Below are positions 8,948 through 16,776 of a DNA stretch of 64,000 nt, piece after piece. The notes beneath the pieces were generated by a model. The model did no database searches and was not told where the DNA came from. It worked only from the letters and a program-made list of their open reading frames with translations. The number at the start of each line of letters is the position of its first letter. Within the stretch, counting starts at the first letter, position 1. The position numbers and the translations under genes are program-made. The DNA comes from Natronosporangium sp035305625. Lineage in GTDB: Bacteria; Actinomycetota; Actinomycetes; Mycobacteriales; Micromonosporaceae. Location of the stretch: positions 496,001 through 560,000 of the forward strand of contig CAWEKD010000007.1 in assembly GCA_963809545.1 (NCBI GenBank), given 5' to 3'.

Positions 8948-11378
8948 GTGACGGTCGTGGTGGGAGTGGACGGAGCTGGGCGCAGTCACCGACTCCGGCA
9001 ACTCGCCGCCGCGACCGACCTGTCGGTGGTCACGGTGGACGGCCGCACCGGTGACAGCCTGGGTGACCAGTTGGCCACCCTCGCACCGGGCAGTTGCCTG
9101 GTGCTGGTGGACGACGCCCACCGGCTTCCGGACGACACCCTCCAGCTTCTGACCGAGGTCGCCCGCCGCGGAGTGGCGATGGTGATCACCCGCCGCCCCA
9201 CGCTTGATCGGCCGACCCTGGCCGCGCTCGACCGGGAGGTGGCCAATCAGCCGGCCGGGATCGTCCCCGGCGGCATCGAACAGCTGCACCCGTTCACCGA
9301 CGCCGAGCTGACCGCACTGTTGTCACCGGACCCCCCACCTGAGCGGGTGGTGGAGCTACGCCAGGCCTCGGCCGGGCATCCGGTGGTGGCGGTGGCGCTG
9401 GCCAGCTCCCCCGAGCTCATCCCTCCCCCTGAGCTGGTGGCCTGGGTACAGCGGCAGTTGGCGCTGCTGCCGGCCACCACCGCCGACCTGGCCCGGGTGC
9501 TGGCGCTGCGGTTGGGCCTGCCGGATGCGGCGCTGGCGGCGGCCGCCCGGCTCGCGCCCGATCAGCTCGCGGCTGCGACCCGAGAGCTGCGTGACCACGG
9601 CCTGCTGGTGCCCGACGGCGACGGCATGATTCCGGCGGTGGCGCAGGCGATCGTCGCCACGTTGACCCCGACCGAGCGGCGCCGGCTGCTGGACGACGCG
9701 GCCGGCGCCCTGCTGGCCGCCGGCGGAGACCTGGTGGCGGCGGCGACCGCGTTGGCCGCCGCCCATGCCCGCACCGACCGCGCCGGCCAGGTGTACCGGG
9801 CCGCGGCGGACCGGCTCCGGTTCACCGACCCTGCCACCGCGCTGAGCTGGTACGAGGACGCCTCGGCCGCCGGAGTGGCGCCGACGGAGCTCGCCGCGGG
9901 CGTGGCGGAGGTGTCGGCGCTGCTGGGGCGACCGGTCGAGCTGGACCCGCCCGCGGGGCTCGCACCGGCGGAGCGGACACGGGTGGTGCTGGCGGGTGGC
10001 GCGGCCGCCGCGCAGCAGGCCCGGACCAACCGGGCGGCGGACACCTTGCTGGCCGCGGAGCCGCCCGGACCGGTGCTGGCGGTGCCGGCGTTGGTGGCCG
10101 CCGGTCGACTGGGCGAGGCGCGAAGCGCCATCGACACCGCCGCCCCCACGGTGCTCCGCCGATTCGCCGAGGCGGTGCTGCACGTCAGCGACCCGGAGGC
10201 GGCCCTGCCGCTGCTGATCGAGGCGGCGGAGGCGGTGGAGGCCACTCCCCCGGAGATGGTGCTGCCGGACACCCCGCACGCCCTCGGCGCGGTGATGGCG
10301 GTAGCCGCCGCCGACGTGGCCACCGCCGAACAGCTGCTGCGGGCCGCGGAGCAGGCCGGGACCGGGGGGCCGGTGGCGGTCCACCGGCACCGGTTGCTGC
10401 GGGCCTGGGCCCGGCTACGGGCCGGCCGGTACGACACCGCTCTGGCGGAGCTGCGGCGCCTGGCCGACACCCCGCTACCGGGGCGGGAGCGGCTGCTGCT
10501 GGCCGCCCTGTCGGCGGGGATCGCGCGCCGCTCCGGTGACATCGCCCGATTACGGGAGGCGTGGGCGCATGCGGAGCCGGCGCTGGTGCGCCGCACCGTG
10601 GACCTGTTCCTGGCAGAACCCTTGGAGGAGTTGCTGGTGGCGGCGGCCCGCCTGCAGCAGGGCCACCACCTCGAGCCGACACTGACCATACTGGACTCGC
10701 AGGTGGCCGGGTTGGGTGATCCACCAGCCTGGCGGGTGATTATCGGCTGGATCCGGTTGCAGGTAGCGGTAGCCACCGAGGACGTACCGGCGACGACCCA
10801 GGCCGCCGAGGTGTTGACCGGCTGCCTGTCCTCCGCTCAGGAAGAGGACCGGACCGGCGGCACCTCAGCAGGACTCCTCACCACCCCCATCGGGCGGCGG
10901 CAGCGTGCCCAGTGCCAGGCGGCCGGGGCGTGGGCACGGGCATTGGCCGGGGAGGTGGTCGAGGCCGAGGTGCTGGCCGCTGCGGCCGCGCTGGCCGAGG
11001 CGCAGCTGCCGTGGGAGGGCTCCCGGCTGGTGGGGCACGCCGCGATTCGGACCGGCGACCCCGGGACCGCCCGCCGGCTACTGGAGCGGGCTCGTGAGCT
11101 GGCCACCACCGAACTGGTCTCCCCTGGCGGCGAGTCGCTCCATGGCGGCCTGTCTGATCGCGAGCGTGAGGTCGGACGACTGGTATTGGACGGCCGGACC
11201 TACCGCGAGATCGGGGCCCAGCTCTTTTTTGTCACCTAAGACGGTGGAGCACCATATCGCCCGGATTCGCACCAAACTCGGTGCGAGCAGCCGCGCGGAG
11301 TTGATCGCCGCGCTACGGCGAGTGCTGGACGCGCACCCGGAAACGCCCAATCGGTCAGACCTGCTGTCAGGTATTTGA
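8948..11378 (+). CDS. Large LuxR/STAND-type regulator, frameshift at a T6 run before the HTH
   Basis: About 809 residues after correction. The N-terminus resembles a P-loop: GVDGAGRS is a degenerate Walker A with Arg for Lys, and CLVLVDDAHRL is a Walker B. A long helical, TPR-like middle (about residues 200-740) follows, then a C-terminal LuxR domain GLSDREREVGRLVLDG...TYREIGAQLF. There the frame is broken at six T residues (11225-11230). Removing one restores LSPKTVEHHIARIRTKLG, the recognition helix and tail. GGGAGGGAG at 8934-8942 fits the GTG at 8948 best. Its position immediately before the IniB-like gene matches the LuxR-type regulator next to the mycobacterial ini operon, so it probably activates the promoters at 11.4 and 16.7 kb. 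Confidence 0.82.
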
Positions 11379-11395
11379 CGCAGACTTGCCCCTCC

Positions 11396-11432
11396 CCCCC
11401 TAACAAGATCTTCTAGCCATGGGGAAGTTCCC
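11396..11432 (+). promoter_or_regulatory. Candidate operator upstream of the IniB-like gene
   Basis: CCCCCTAAC (11396-11404), nine bases, then TAGC (11414-11417), followed by the palindrome-like GGGGAAGTTCCC (11421-11432). The same bipartite element with the same spacing and a closely related palindrome occurs before the Hsp70 gene at 16.66-16.70 kb. It lies about 100 nt ahead of the start codon. GGGA-centred inverted repeats are known operators of some actinobacterial LuxR regulators; binding here is inferred. Confidence 0.45.
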
Positions 11433-11517
11433 GATGCGCGATCGGGGGGTGAAGCCGCACGCTTATCCCATCACCTGATCCGCCCCCCGGATGGGCCCCA
11501 CAATCTAAGGAGTAACC

Positions 11518-12549
11518 ATGGCAGTCGACGTCTACGCCGCGCTGAAGGAACTGATCCAGCGGATTCTCGGCGACCGGGACACCGCCGCTCAGTACGCTGC
11601 CGACCCGTACGGGACGCTGACCGCACAGGGCATCACCGACGGTGATGTCAGCCAGGTGAACATTCCGGAGCTGGCCGGCTCTTGCGCCACCGAGGCGGGC
11701 CTGCCCCCGCACGTACAGCAGTCACTGCAGAACTACCCCAGCAGCGGCGGCTCCGCGACCGGGCCGGTTCCCCCGCCGGCGAGCAGCCACCCACAGACGC
11801 CTCAGGACGTAGTGCAGCACCTGAACTACATCACCTACCAGACCTACGAGGGTGACGAGTACATCACCCAGCAGCTGATCAACCAAGAGGTCTACGACTA
11901 CTCCACCCACATCGACAACTCGGTGGACGTGAACGTGGACGGTGGCATCGACGGCGACCTGGAGCTGGACGTCACCAATGTGAACGCCACCGGCGACGGA
12001 GCGGTCGCCGCCGGCGACGACATCACGAACGCCGCCACCGGCGGTGGCGTGGTGGTCGACGGTGACAACCACGGTCAGGTCAACACCGGTGACGGAGCGG
12101 TGCTCGCCGGGCGTGACATCGAGGCGCCGGTCAACACCGGGGAGTTCACCGGGGTGCAGGCCGACGGAGACGTGTCGGACACGGTGGTCGGAGACGGCAA
12201 CCAGACCGTGAACGTGGACGGCGACGCCGACAGCGGCACCTTCAACTTCGGGGACGGGGACGTCACCAACTTCGGGAACGCGGAGTTCGACAACAGCGCG
12301 GTCTCGGTCGGTGGCGGTGATGTCAGCAACGTGGCCGACAACCTGGTGGAGGACGGCTCCGCGCTGGCGGTCGGCGGCGACGCCACCACCAGCTACGAGG
12401 AGAGCTACGAAGAGACCAGCGTGGAGGCGCACCACTCGCAGGTGGCCACCGAGCAGGGCTACGGCGACCTGGAGCAGCGGTCGGACCTCGAGATCGAGGT
12501 CGAAGTGGAGGTCGAGAACGAGTACGGTGCGCACGGCAACGGGATCTGA
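11518..12549 (+). CDS. IniB-like acidic repeat protein
   Basis: 343 residues, strongly acidic. The N-terminal 50 residues (ALKELIQRILGDRDTAAQYA, DPYGTLTAQGITDGDV) match the IniB N-terminal domain found with dynamin-like proteins in actinobacteria. From about residue 130 to 300 it is built of short Gly/Asp/Val/Asn repeats such as GDGAVAAGDDI, GDGAVLAGRDI and VGDGNQTVNVDGD that would suit a beta-solenoid. The end is Glu-rich (IEVEVEVENEY). There is no classical signal peptide or membrane segment. AAGGAG lies 6 nt before ATG. It is the first gene of the ini-like operon, and a hairpin separates it from the GTPases. Its biochemical role is unknown even in mycobacteria. Confidence 0.82.
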   Translation: MAVDVYAALKELIQRILGDRDTAAQYAADPYGTLTAQGITDGDVSQVNIPELAGSCATEAGLPPHVQQSLQNYPSSGGSATGPVPPPASSHPQTPQDVVQHLNYITYQTYEGDEYITQQLINQEVYDYSTHIDNSVDVNVDGGIDGDLELDVTNVNATGDGAVAAGDDITNAATGGGVVVDGDNHGQVNTGDGAVLAGRDIEAPVNTGEFTGVQADGDVSDTVVGDGNQTVNVDGDADSGTFNFGDGDVTNFGNAEFDNSAVSVGGGDVSNVADNLVEDGSALAVGGDATTSYEESYEETSVEAHHSQVATEQGYGDLEQRSDLEIEVEVEVENEYGAHGNGI

Positions 12550-12573
12550 TCGGTCCACCGAGTACGATCAGCC

Positions 12574-12615
12574 GCGGCAACGGGCTTCCTGGTAGACCAG
12601 TGAGCCCGTTGCCGC
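12574..12615 (+). terminator. Intra-operon hairpin between IniB-like and dynamin genes
   Basis: A 13-bp perfect stem (12574-12586 and 12603-12615, arm GCGGCAACGGGCT) with a 16-nt loop that itself contains CTGGT/ACCAG. It lies in the 109-nt gap before the first GTPase. It may act as a partial terminator or RNA-stability element that raises IniB over the GTPases. Confidence 0.6.
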
Positions 12616-12658
12616 TCCAGCTGTCCTCTCCGCGACTGCCTACCCCAGGAGGTTCACC

Positions 12659-14470
12659 GTGTCACCCCCGGCGGCCGCCACCCCTACGGTGGCCAAGGCC
12701 ATCACGGTCGTGGACCTGGGGCTGCGTGCCTGCGAGGCGTACGGGCGGCCCGACCTCGCCACTCGGTTGCGCACCGCCCGGCGGACACTGACCGACCCCA
12801 GCACCCACGTGGTGGTGGTCGGTGAGTTCAAACAAGGAAAGAGTTCACTGGTCAACGCCCTGGTCGGGGCCAAAGTGTGCCCGGTGGACGACGACATCGC
12901 CACCGCGGTGCCGACCTACGTCCGGCATGGTGAGCAGCCGGCGGCGCAGTTGCTGTTCGACACCGAGCCCCCTCGGCGGGAGCCGATCCCACTGGAGGAG
13001 GTCCGTTCCTGGGTGACGGAACGCGCCGAACCCGCCGGGACCGACCAGCCGGTCCCGGACGGGGTGGAGATCCGGCTCCCCCGCAAGCTGCTCGCCGGCG
13101 GGCTGGTGCTGGTGGACACCCCCGGGGTGGGCGGGCTCGGTTCGACGCACGCGGCCGCGAGCCTCGCCGCCGCCTCCATGGCCGACGCGCTGCTGTTCGT
13201 CACCGACGCCTCTCAGGAGCTGACCCGCAGCGAGCTGGAGTTCCTGCGGCAGGCCAAGCAGATGTGCGACACCGTGGTGTGCGTCCTCACCAAGATCGAC
13301 TTCTATCCGTTCTGGCGGAAGATCCGCGACCTCACCGCCGGGCATCTGCGGGGAGAGCTGGCTGCACCGGTGATCGCTGTCTCCTCCAGCCTGCGGGCCC
13401 GCGCGGTGGCCGCCAACGACGCGGCGCTGAACCGCGAGTCGGGGTTCACCGAGTTGGTGAAGTTCCTGTCCGAGCGGATCGGTGACCGGACCGCGGACAA
13501 GCTGGCCGGGGAGGCGGCCGGCGAAGTGGTGGCGGTGTGCACCCAGCTGGAGGCCCAGTTCGAGGCGGAACGGGCGGCGCTGGCCGACCCGGCCGCCGCC
13601 CAGCAGGTGGTGGACGAACTGACCCGTGTCACACAGCGGGTGGAAGCGCTCAAGCAGGCCGCTGCGCGGTGGCAGCAGACTCTCAGCGACGGGGTCGCCG
13701 ACCTCAACTCCGACATAGAGCATGACTTGCGCCGCCGGATCCGGGACGTGATCCAGGAGGCGGACGCGGCCATCGAGGAGAGCGACCCGGCCGACACCTG
13801 GTCCGAGATGCAGTCCTGGCTGGAGTCCCGAGTCGCCCACGAGCTGCTGGCCAACTACACCCTGCTGCGGGATCGGGCCACCGCACTCAGCCACGAGGTG
13901 GCCGAGCATTTCCAGCAGGCCTCCGGGGAGGTGCTCCACCGGTTGGCGGTGCCCAACCCGACCCCGCAGCTCGCCGCTGCGGTCGTGGAGCACAAGGTCG
14001 ACCTGGAGAAGATGAAGGTCGGTAAACAGGCGATGGTGGCGCTCAAAAGCGCCTACGGCGGCGGCCTGATGTTCATGATGCTGGGAACGATGGCCGGCAT
14101 CTCGCTCGGCCCGTTGGCGCTCGGGATCGGGCTGGTGATGGGCCGCAAAGGGTTGCGGGAGGAGAAGCGCCGCCAGCGGACCAGCCGGCAACAGCAGGCC
14201 CGCAACGCGGTACGCCGCTACTGCGACGAGGTCAGCTTCGTCATGGGTAAACATTCCCGGGACACCCTGCGCAAGATCCAGCGACAGTTGCGGGACCACT
14301 ACACCGGGCTGGCTGAGGAACTGCAGCGGTCCAACCAGCAGGCGCTGAGCAGCGCCACCGAGGCGGCCAGACGCACCCAGACGGAGCGGGAGAAGCGACT
14401 GCGCGACCTGGACGCCGAGTTGGCCCGACTGCGGAAGCTGCGGGCGCAGGCGGAGGCGGTACGGGCATGA
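12659..14470 (+). CDS. Dynamin-like GTPase (IniA-like)
   Basis: 603 residues. The GTPase motifs are all present: G1 GEFKQGKSS (about residues 55-63), a G2 Thr in DDIATAVPT, G3 DTPGVGG (about 157) and G4 TKID (about 212). A long helical middle/GED-like region follows. Around residues 462-492 is a hydrophobic paddle (MFMMLGTMAGISLGPLALGI), the probable membrane-binding element, and the C-terminus is a charged coiled coil. Bacterial dynamins remodel or fuse membranes. IniA and its partner IniC form the isoniazid-inducible system in mycobacteria. GTG start with AGGAGG 7 nt before. It overlaps the next gene by 4 nt (ATGA), so the two are translationally coupled and probably form a heteromeric pair. 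Confidence 0.9.
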   Translation: MSPPAAATPTVAKAITVVDLGLRACEAYGRPDLATRLRTARRTLTDPSTHVVVVGEFKQGKSSLVNALVGAKVCPVDDDIATAVPTYVRHGEQPAAQLLFDTEPPRREPIPLEEVRSWVTERAEPAGTDQPVPDGVEIRLPRKLLAGGLVLVDTPGVGGLGSTHAAASLAAASMADALLFVTDASQELTRSELEFLRQAKQMCDTVVCVLTKIDFYPFWRKIRDLTAGHLRGELAAPVIAVSSSLRARAVAANDAALNRESGFTELVKFLSERIGDRTADKLAGEAAGEVVAVCTQLEAQFEAERAALADPAAAQQVVDELTRVTQRVEALKQAAARWQQTLSDGVADLNSDIEHDLRRRIRDVIQEADAAIEESDPADTWSEMQSWLESRVAHELLANYTLLRDRATALSHEVAEHFQQASGEVLHRLAVPNPTPQLAAAVVEHKVDLEKMKVGKQAMVALKSAYGGGLMFMMLGTMAGISLGPLALGIGLVMGRKGLREEKRRQRTSRQQQARNAVRRYCDEVSFVMGKHSRDTLRKIQRQLRDHYTGLAEELQRSNQQALSSATEAARRTQTEREKRLRDLDAELARLRKLRAQAEAVRA

Positions 14471-15936
14471 ATCTGCTGGAACGCACCCGGAGCGTGCTCG
14501 GTCGGGCGATCGAGGTGTACCGGGGCACCGACGCGGCCAGGCGGTTGGTCGAACTGCAACGGCGACTGGACGAGCCGCTGCGGGTGGCGGTCGCGGGACG
14601 CGTCAAAGCCGGTAAGTCCACTCTGCTCAATGCCCTGGTCGGGGAGCGGCTGGCCCCCACCGACGCGGGCGAGTGCACCCGGATCGTCACCTGGTACCGG
14701 GACGGCCACACCTACCAGGTGACCGCCCACCCGGTCGTCGGTCAGCCCCGGCCGCTGCGCTTCCACCGCGACCACGGCGCGCTGGAGGTGGATCTGGCCG
14801 GGTTGGCACCGGAGCGGGTGCGGCAACTGGACGTGATGTGGCCCTCCCAGGTGCTACGCACCGTCACCCTGATCGACACCCCCGGGATCGGGTCGCTGTC
14901 GGAGCAGGTGGCCCGGCGCACGTGGGATCTGCTGACCGCTGAGGACGAGGAGACTCCGGCCGACGCGGTGCTGTACCTGATGCGGCACCTGCACGCGAAC
15001 GATCTGGAGTTCCTGCGGGCGTTCCACGACACCGAGGTGTCCCAGCCCAATCCGATCAACGCGATCGGGGTGCTGTCGCGGGCGGACGAGATCGGCGTGG
15101 GGCGGCTGGACGCGATGGCCTCTGCCCGGAAGATCGCCGCGCGGATGGCCACCGACCCGAACGTCCGCCGCGTGGTGCAGACGGTGGTGCCGGTGGCCGG
15201 CCTGTTGGCCGAGACCGCCGCCACCCTCACCGAGGCCGAGGTACGGCGGTTGCGGACCGTGGCGGAGCTGCCGCCGGCGGAGGCGGAGCCGCTGCTCCTG
15301 TCCACCGACCGATTCTTGACCATGAAACCGGAACTGGGCCTGACCGACCTGGAGCGCGAGGAGCTGTTGGGTCGGTTCGGGCTGTTCGGGATCCGGCTGG
15401 CCACCACGTTGCTGCGCCGCCACGTCGCTACCACCGCCACCGAGCTGGCCACCCAGCTGACCGAACGCAGCGGGGTCAGTGATCTACGCGCGGTGCTGGG
15501 GTCGCTGTTCTTCGAGCGCCGCGGTGTCCTCAAGAGCCGGTCCGCGCTGTTGGCGCTGGACGCGCTCACCCGCACCCAGCCCTGCCCGGGCAGTGGCGCG
15601 GTGGCCGCCGAGGTGGAGGAGATCATCGCCTCCGCCCACCCGTTCCAGGAGCTGCGGGTGCTGTCCGCCCTCCGGGCTGGCTGGGTCACGGGGAAGCCCG
15701 CGGTGATCGAGGAGCTTGAGCAGATCATCGGCGGGGCCGGTGGCGCCCCGTACGTCCGGCTGGGACTGACACCGGACGCGGATATGGCCGCGCTCCGCGC
15801 CGCCGCCATGGAGGCGCTGACCCGCTGGCAACGTCGGGCCGAGAATCCGCTCACCAGCCACGAACTGGCGATCGCAGCGCGGGTAGCGGTCCGGTCCTGT
15901 GAAGGGATGTTGGCCTGGCTGGCGGGTGTCCGGTGA
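14467..15936 (+). CDS. Dynamin-like GTPase (IniC-like)
   Basis: 489 residues. G1 is GRVKAGKST (about residues 44-52), the G2 Thr is in AGECTRIVT, G3 is IDTPGIGS (about 138) and G4 is SRADE (about 205). It is shorter than its neighbour and lacks an obvious hydrophobic paddle, as expected for the IniC-type partner in two-dynamin systems. The ATG overlaps the stop of the first GTPase (ATGA), which implies a fixed stoichiometry. It is cytosolic and peripheral to the membrane, and probably assembles with the IniA-like protein. The gene converges on the minus-strand gene ending at 15954. Confidence 0.88.
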   Translation: MNLLERTRSVLGRAIEVYRGTDAARRLVELQRRLDEPLRVAVAGRVKAGKSTLLNALVGERLAPTDAGECTRIVTWYRDGHTYQVTAHPVVGQPRPLRFHRDHGALEVDLAGLAPERVRQLDVMWPSQVLRTVTLIDTPGIGSLSEQVARRTWDLLTAEDEETPADAVLYLMRHLHANDLEFLRAFHDTEVSQPNPINAIGVLSRADEIGVGRLDAMASARKIAARMATDPNVRRVVQTVVPVAGLLAETAATLTEAEVRRLRTVAELPPAEAEPLLLSTDRFLTMKPELGLTDLEREELLGRFGLFGIRLATTLLRRHVATTATELATQLTERSGVSDLRAVLGSLFFERRGVLKSRSALLALDALTRTQPCPGSGAVAAEVEEIIASAHPFQELRVLSALRAGWVTGKPAVIEELEQIIGGAGGAPYVRLGLTPDADMAALRAAAMEALTRWQRRAENPLTSHELAIAARVAVRSCEGMLAWLAGVR

Positions 15937-15953
15937 GCTCGAGCCGGGCTGGC

Positions 15954-16625
15954 TCAGTCAGTGACCGGTTCCTCCGGTGGTGGCAGGTCCTCACCAGCCG
16001 CGTCAGGGACGGTGAAGTCGTAGTCGCCCTCCGCCGGGCTGGGCGCCGGTGGGGCCGGCTCCTCCCAGTCGGTCCCCAGCTCCCGCCCCTGGCCGAAGTC
16101 CAGTTCGTATGGATCGGACGGAGAGTCGGGCGAGGCCGTGAGGGCGGTCTCCGCCAGTTGCCCCGCGCCGAACGCCGGATCACGCGCGGCCGACTCCCCC
16201 TCGGCCGGGTCGAGCTCCCACCCCTCCCCGGTCGCCGGCCCGGCCGCCGGCTGGTCGCCGGCGCGCGGAAGCAGCTCCGCCTCGGCGGCGGTCAACTCCG
16301 GCTCCGCTCCCAGCGCTTCGCCGGCCGGCTCCAGCGGCGAAACCGCCTCCAACAGCCGCAATCCCCGCTCCGGGTCGGCCCACTCCTCCGGGACCGCATC
16401 GCCCGACACCGGGCTGTGCGCCTGCACGAACGGGGCCAGCTGCTCGGCCACCGGCAACGGCGCACTGTCGGCGTAATTGACGATCGCCTCGGCCAGCAGC
16501 GCGTCCGGCAGATCGTCATACCCACTGGCGGCCATGACCTGGCGCAGGTCGGCCGGTCCGGTCGCGGCGGCCCCGCCACTGGCCAGCTCGTCGAAAACGT
16601 CTCGAAGCGGTCGGGCGGCGCTCAT
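15954..16625 (-). CDS. Unknown acidic protein of the ini-like cluster
   Basis: 223 residues from the ATG at 16625; an upstream in-frame start at 16682 would cross the promoter region and is rejected. Residues 1-75 look like a folded helical domain (ADLRQVMAASGYDDLPDALL, AEAIVNYADSAPLPVAEQLA). The remaining 150 residues are low-complexity, very acidic and Pro/Ala/Gly-rich, probably disordered. There is no signal peptide or membrane helix. I recognise no family. It is divergent from the Hsp70 gene and shares its 150-bp control region, so co-regulation with the ini-like operon is likely. It may be a scaffold or adaptor comparable to IniB, but that is speculation. Confidence 0.65.
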   Translation of the reverse strand: MSAARPLRDVFDELASGGAAATGPADLRQVMAASGYDDLPDALLAEAIVNYADSAPLPVAEQLAPFVQAHSPVSGDAVPEEWADPERGLRLLEAVSPLEPAGEALGAEPELTAAEAELLPRAGDQPAAGPATGEGWELDPAEGESAARDPAFGAGQLAETALTASPDSPSDPYELDFGQGRELGTDWEEPAPPAPSPAEGDYDFTVPDAAGEDLPPPEEPVTD

Positions 16626-16660
16626 GCGACCACTGTAGGAGCTCACGCTGGTCTGGCGAC

Positions 16661-16703
16661 ATGGGGGAAGTCCCCTGACCACCCCCTAACCGTCTTGGCT
16701 AGC
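16661..16703 (+). promoter_or_regulatory. Candidate operator in the divergent Hsp70 control region
   Basis: Contains GGGGGAAGTCCCC (16663-16675), CCCCCTAAC (16682-16690) and, nine bases later, TAGC (16700-16703). It mirrors the element before the IniB-like gene (11396-11432) with identical 9-nt spacing, although the palindrome lies on the other side. It sits about 75 nt ahead of the Hsp70 start and 40-80 nt ahead of the divergent gene. Confidence 0.45.
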
Positions 16704-16776
16704 GACGGCGGCGCCTCATCCCGTACGTTCCACCAATCCCTCGGATCATTTTTCAGCCCCAGGAGCACCGGTAGCT

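Noticed and set aside
12845..14299. A 484-residue minus-strand open frame
   Set aside because: Antisense to the dynamin GTPase with intact G motifs; no domain in the shadow.
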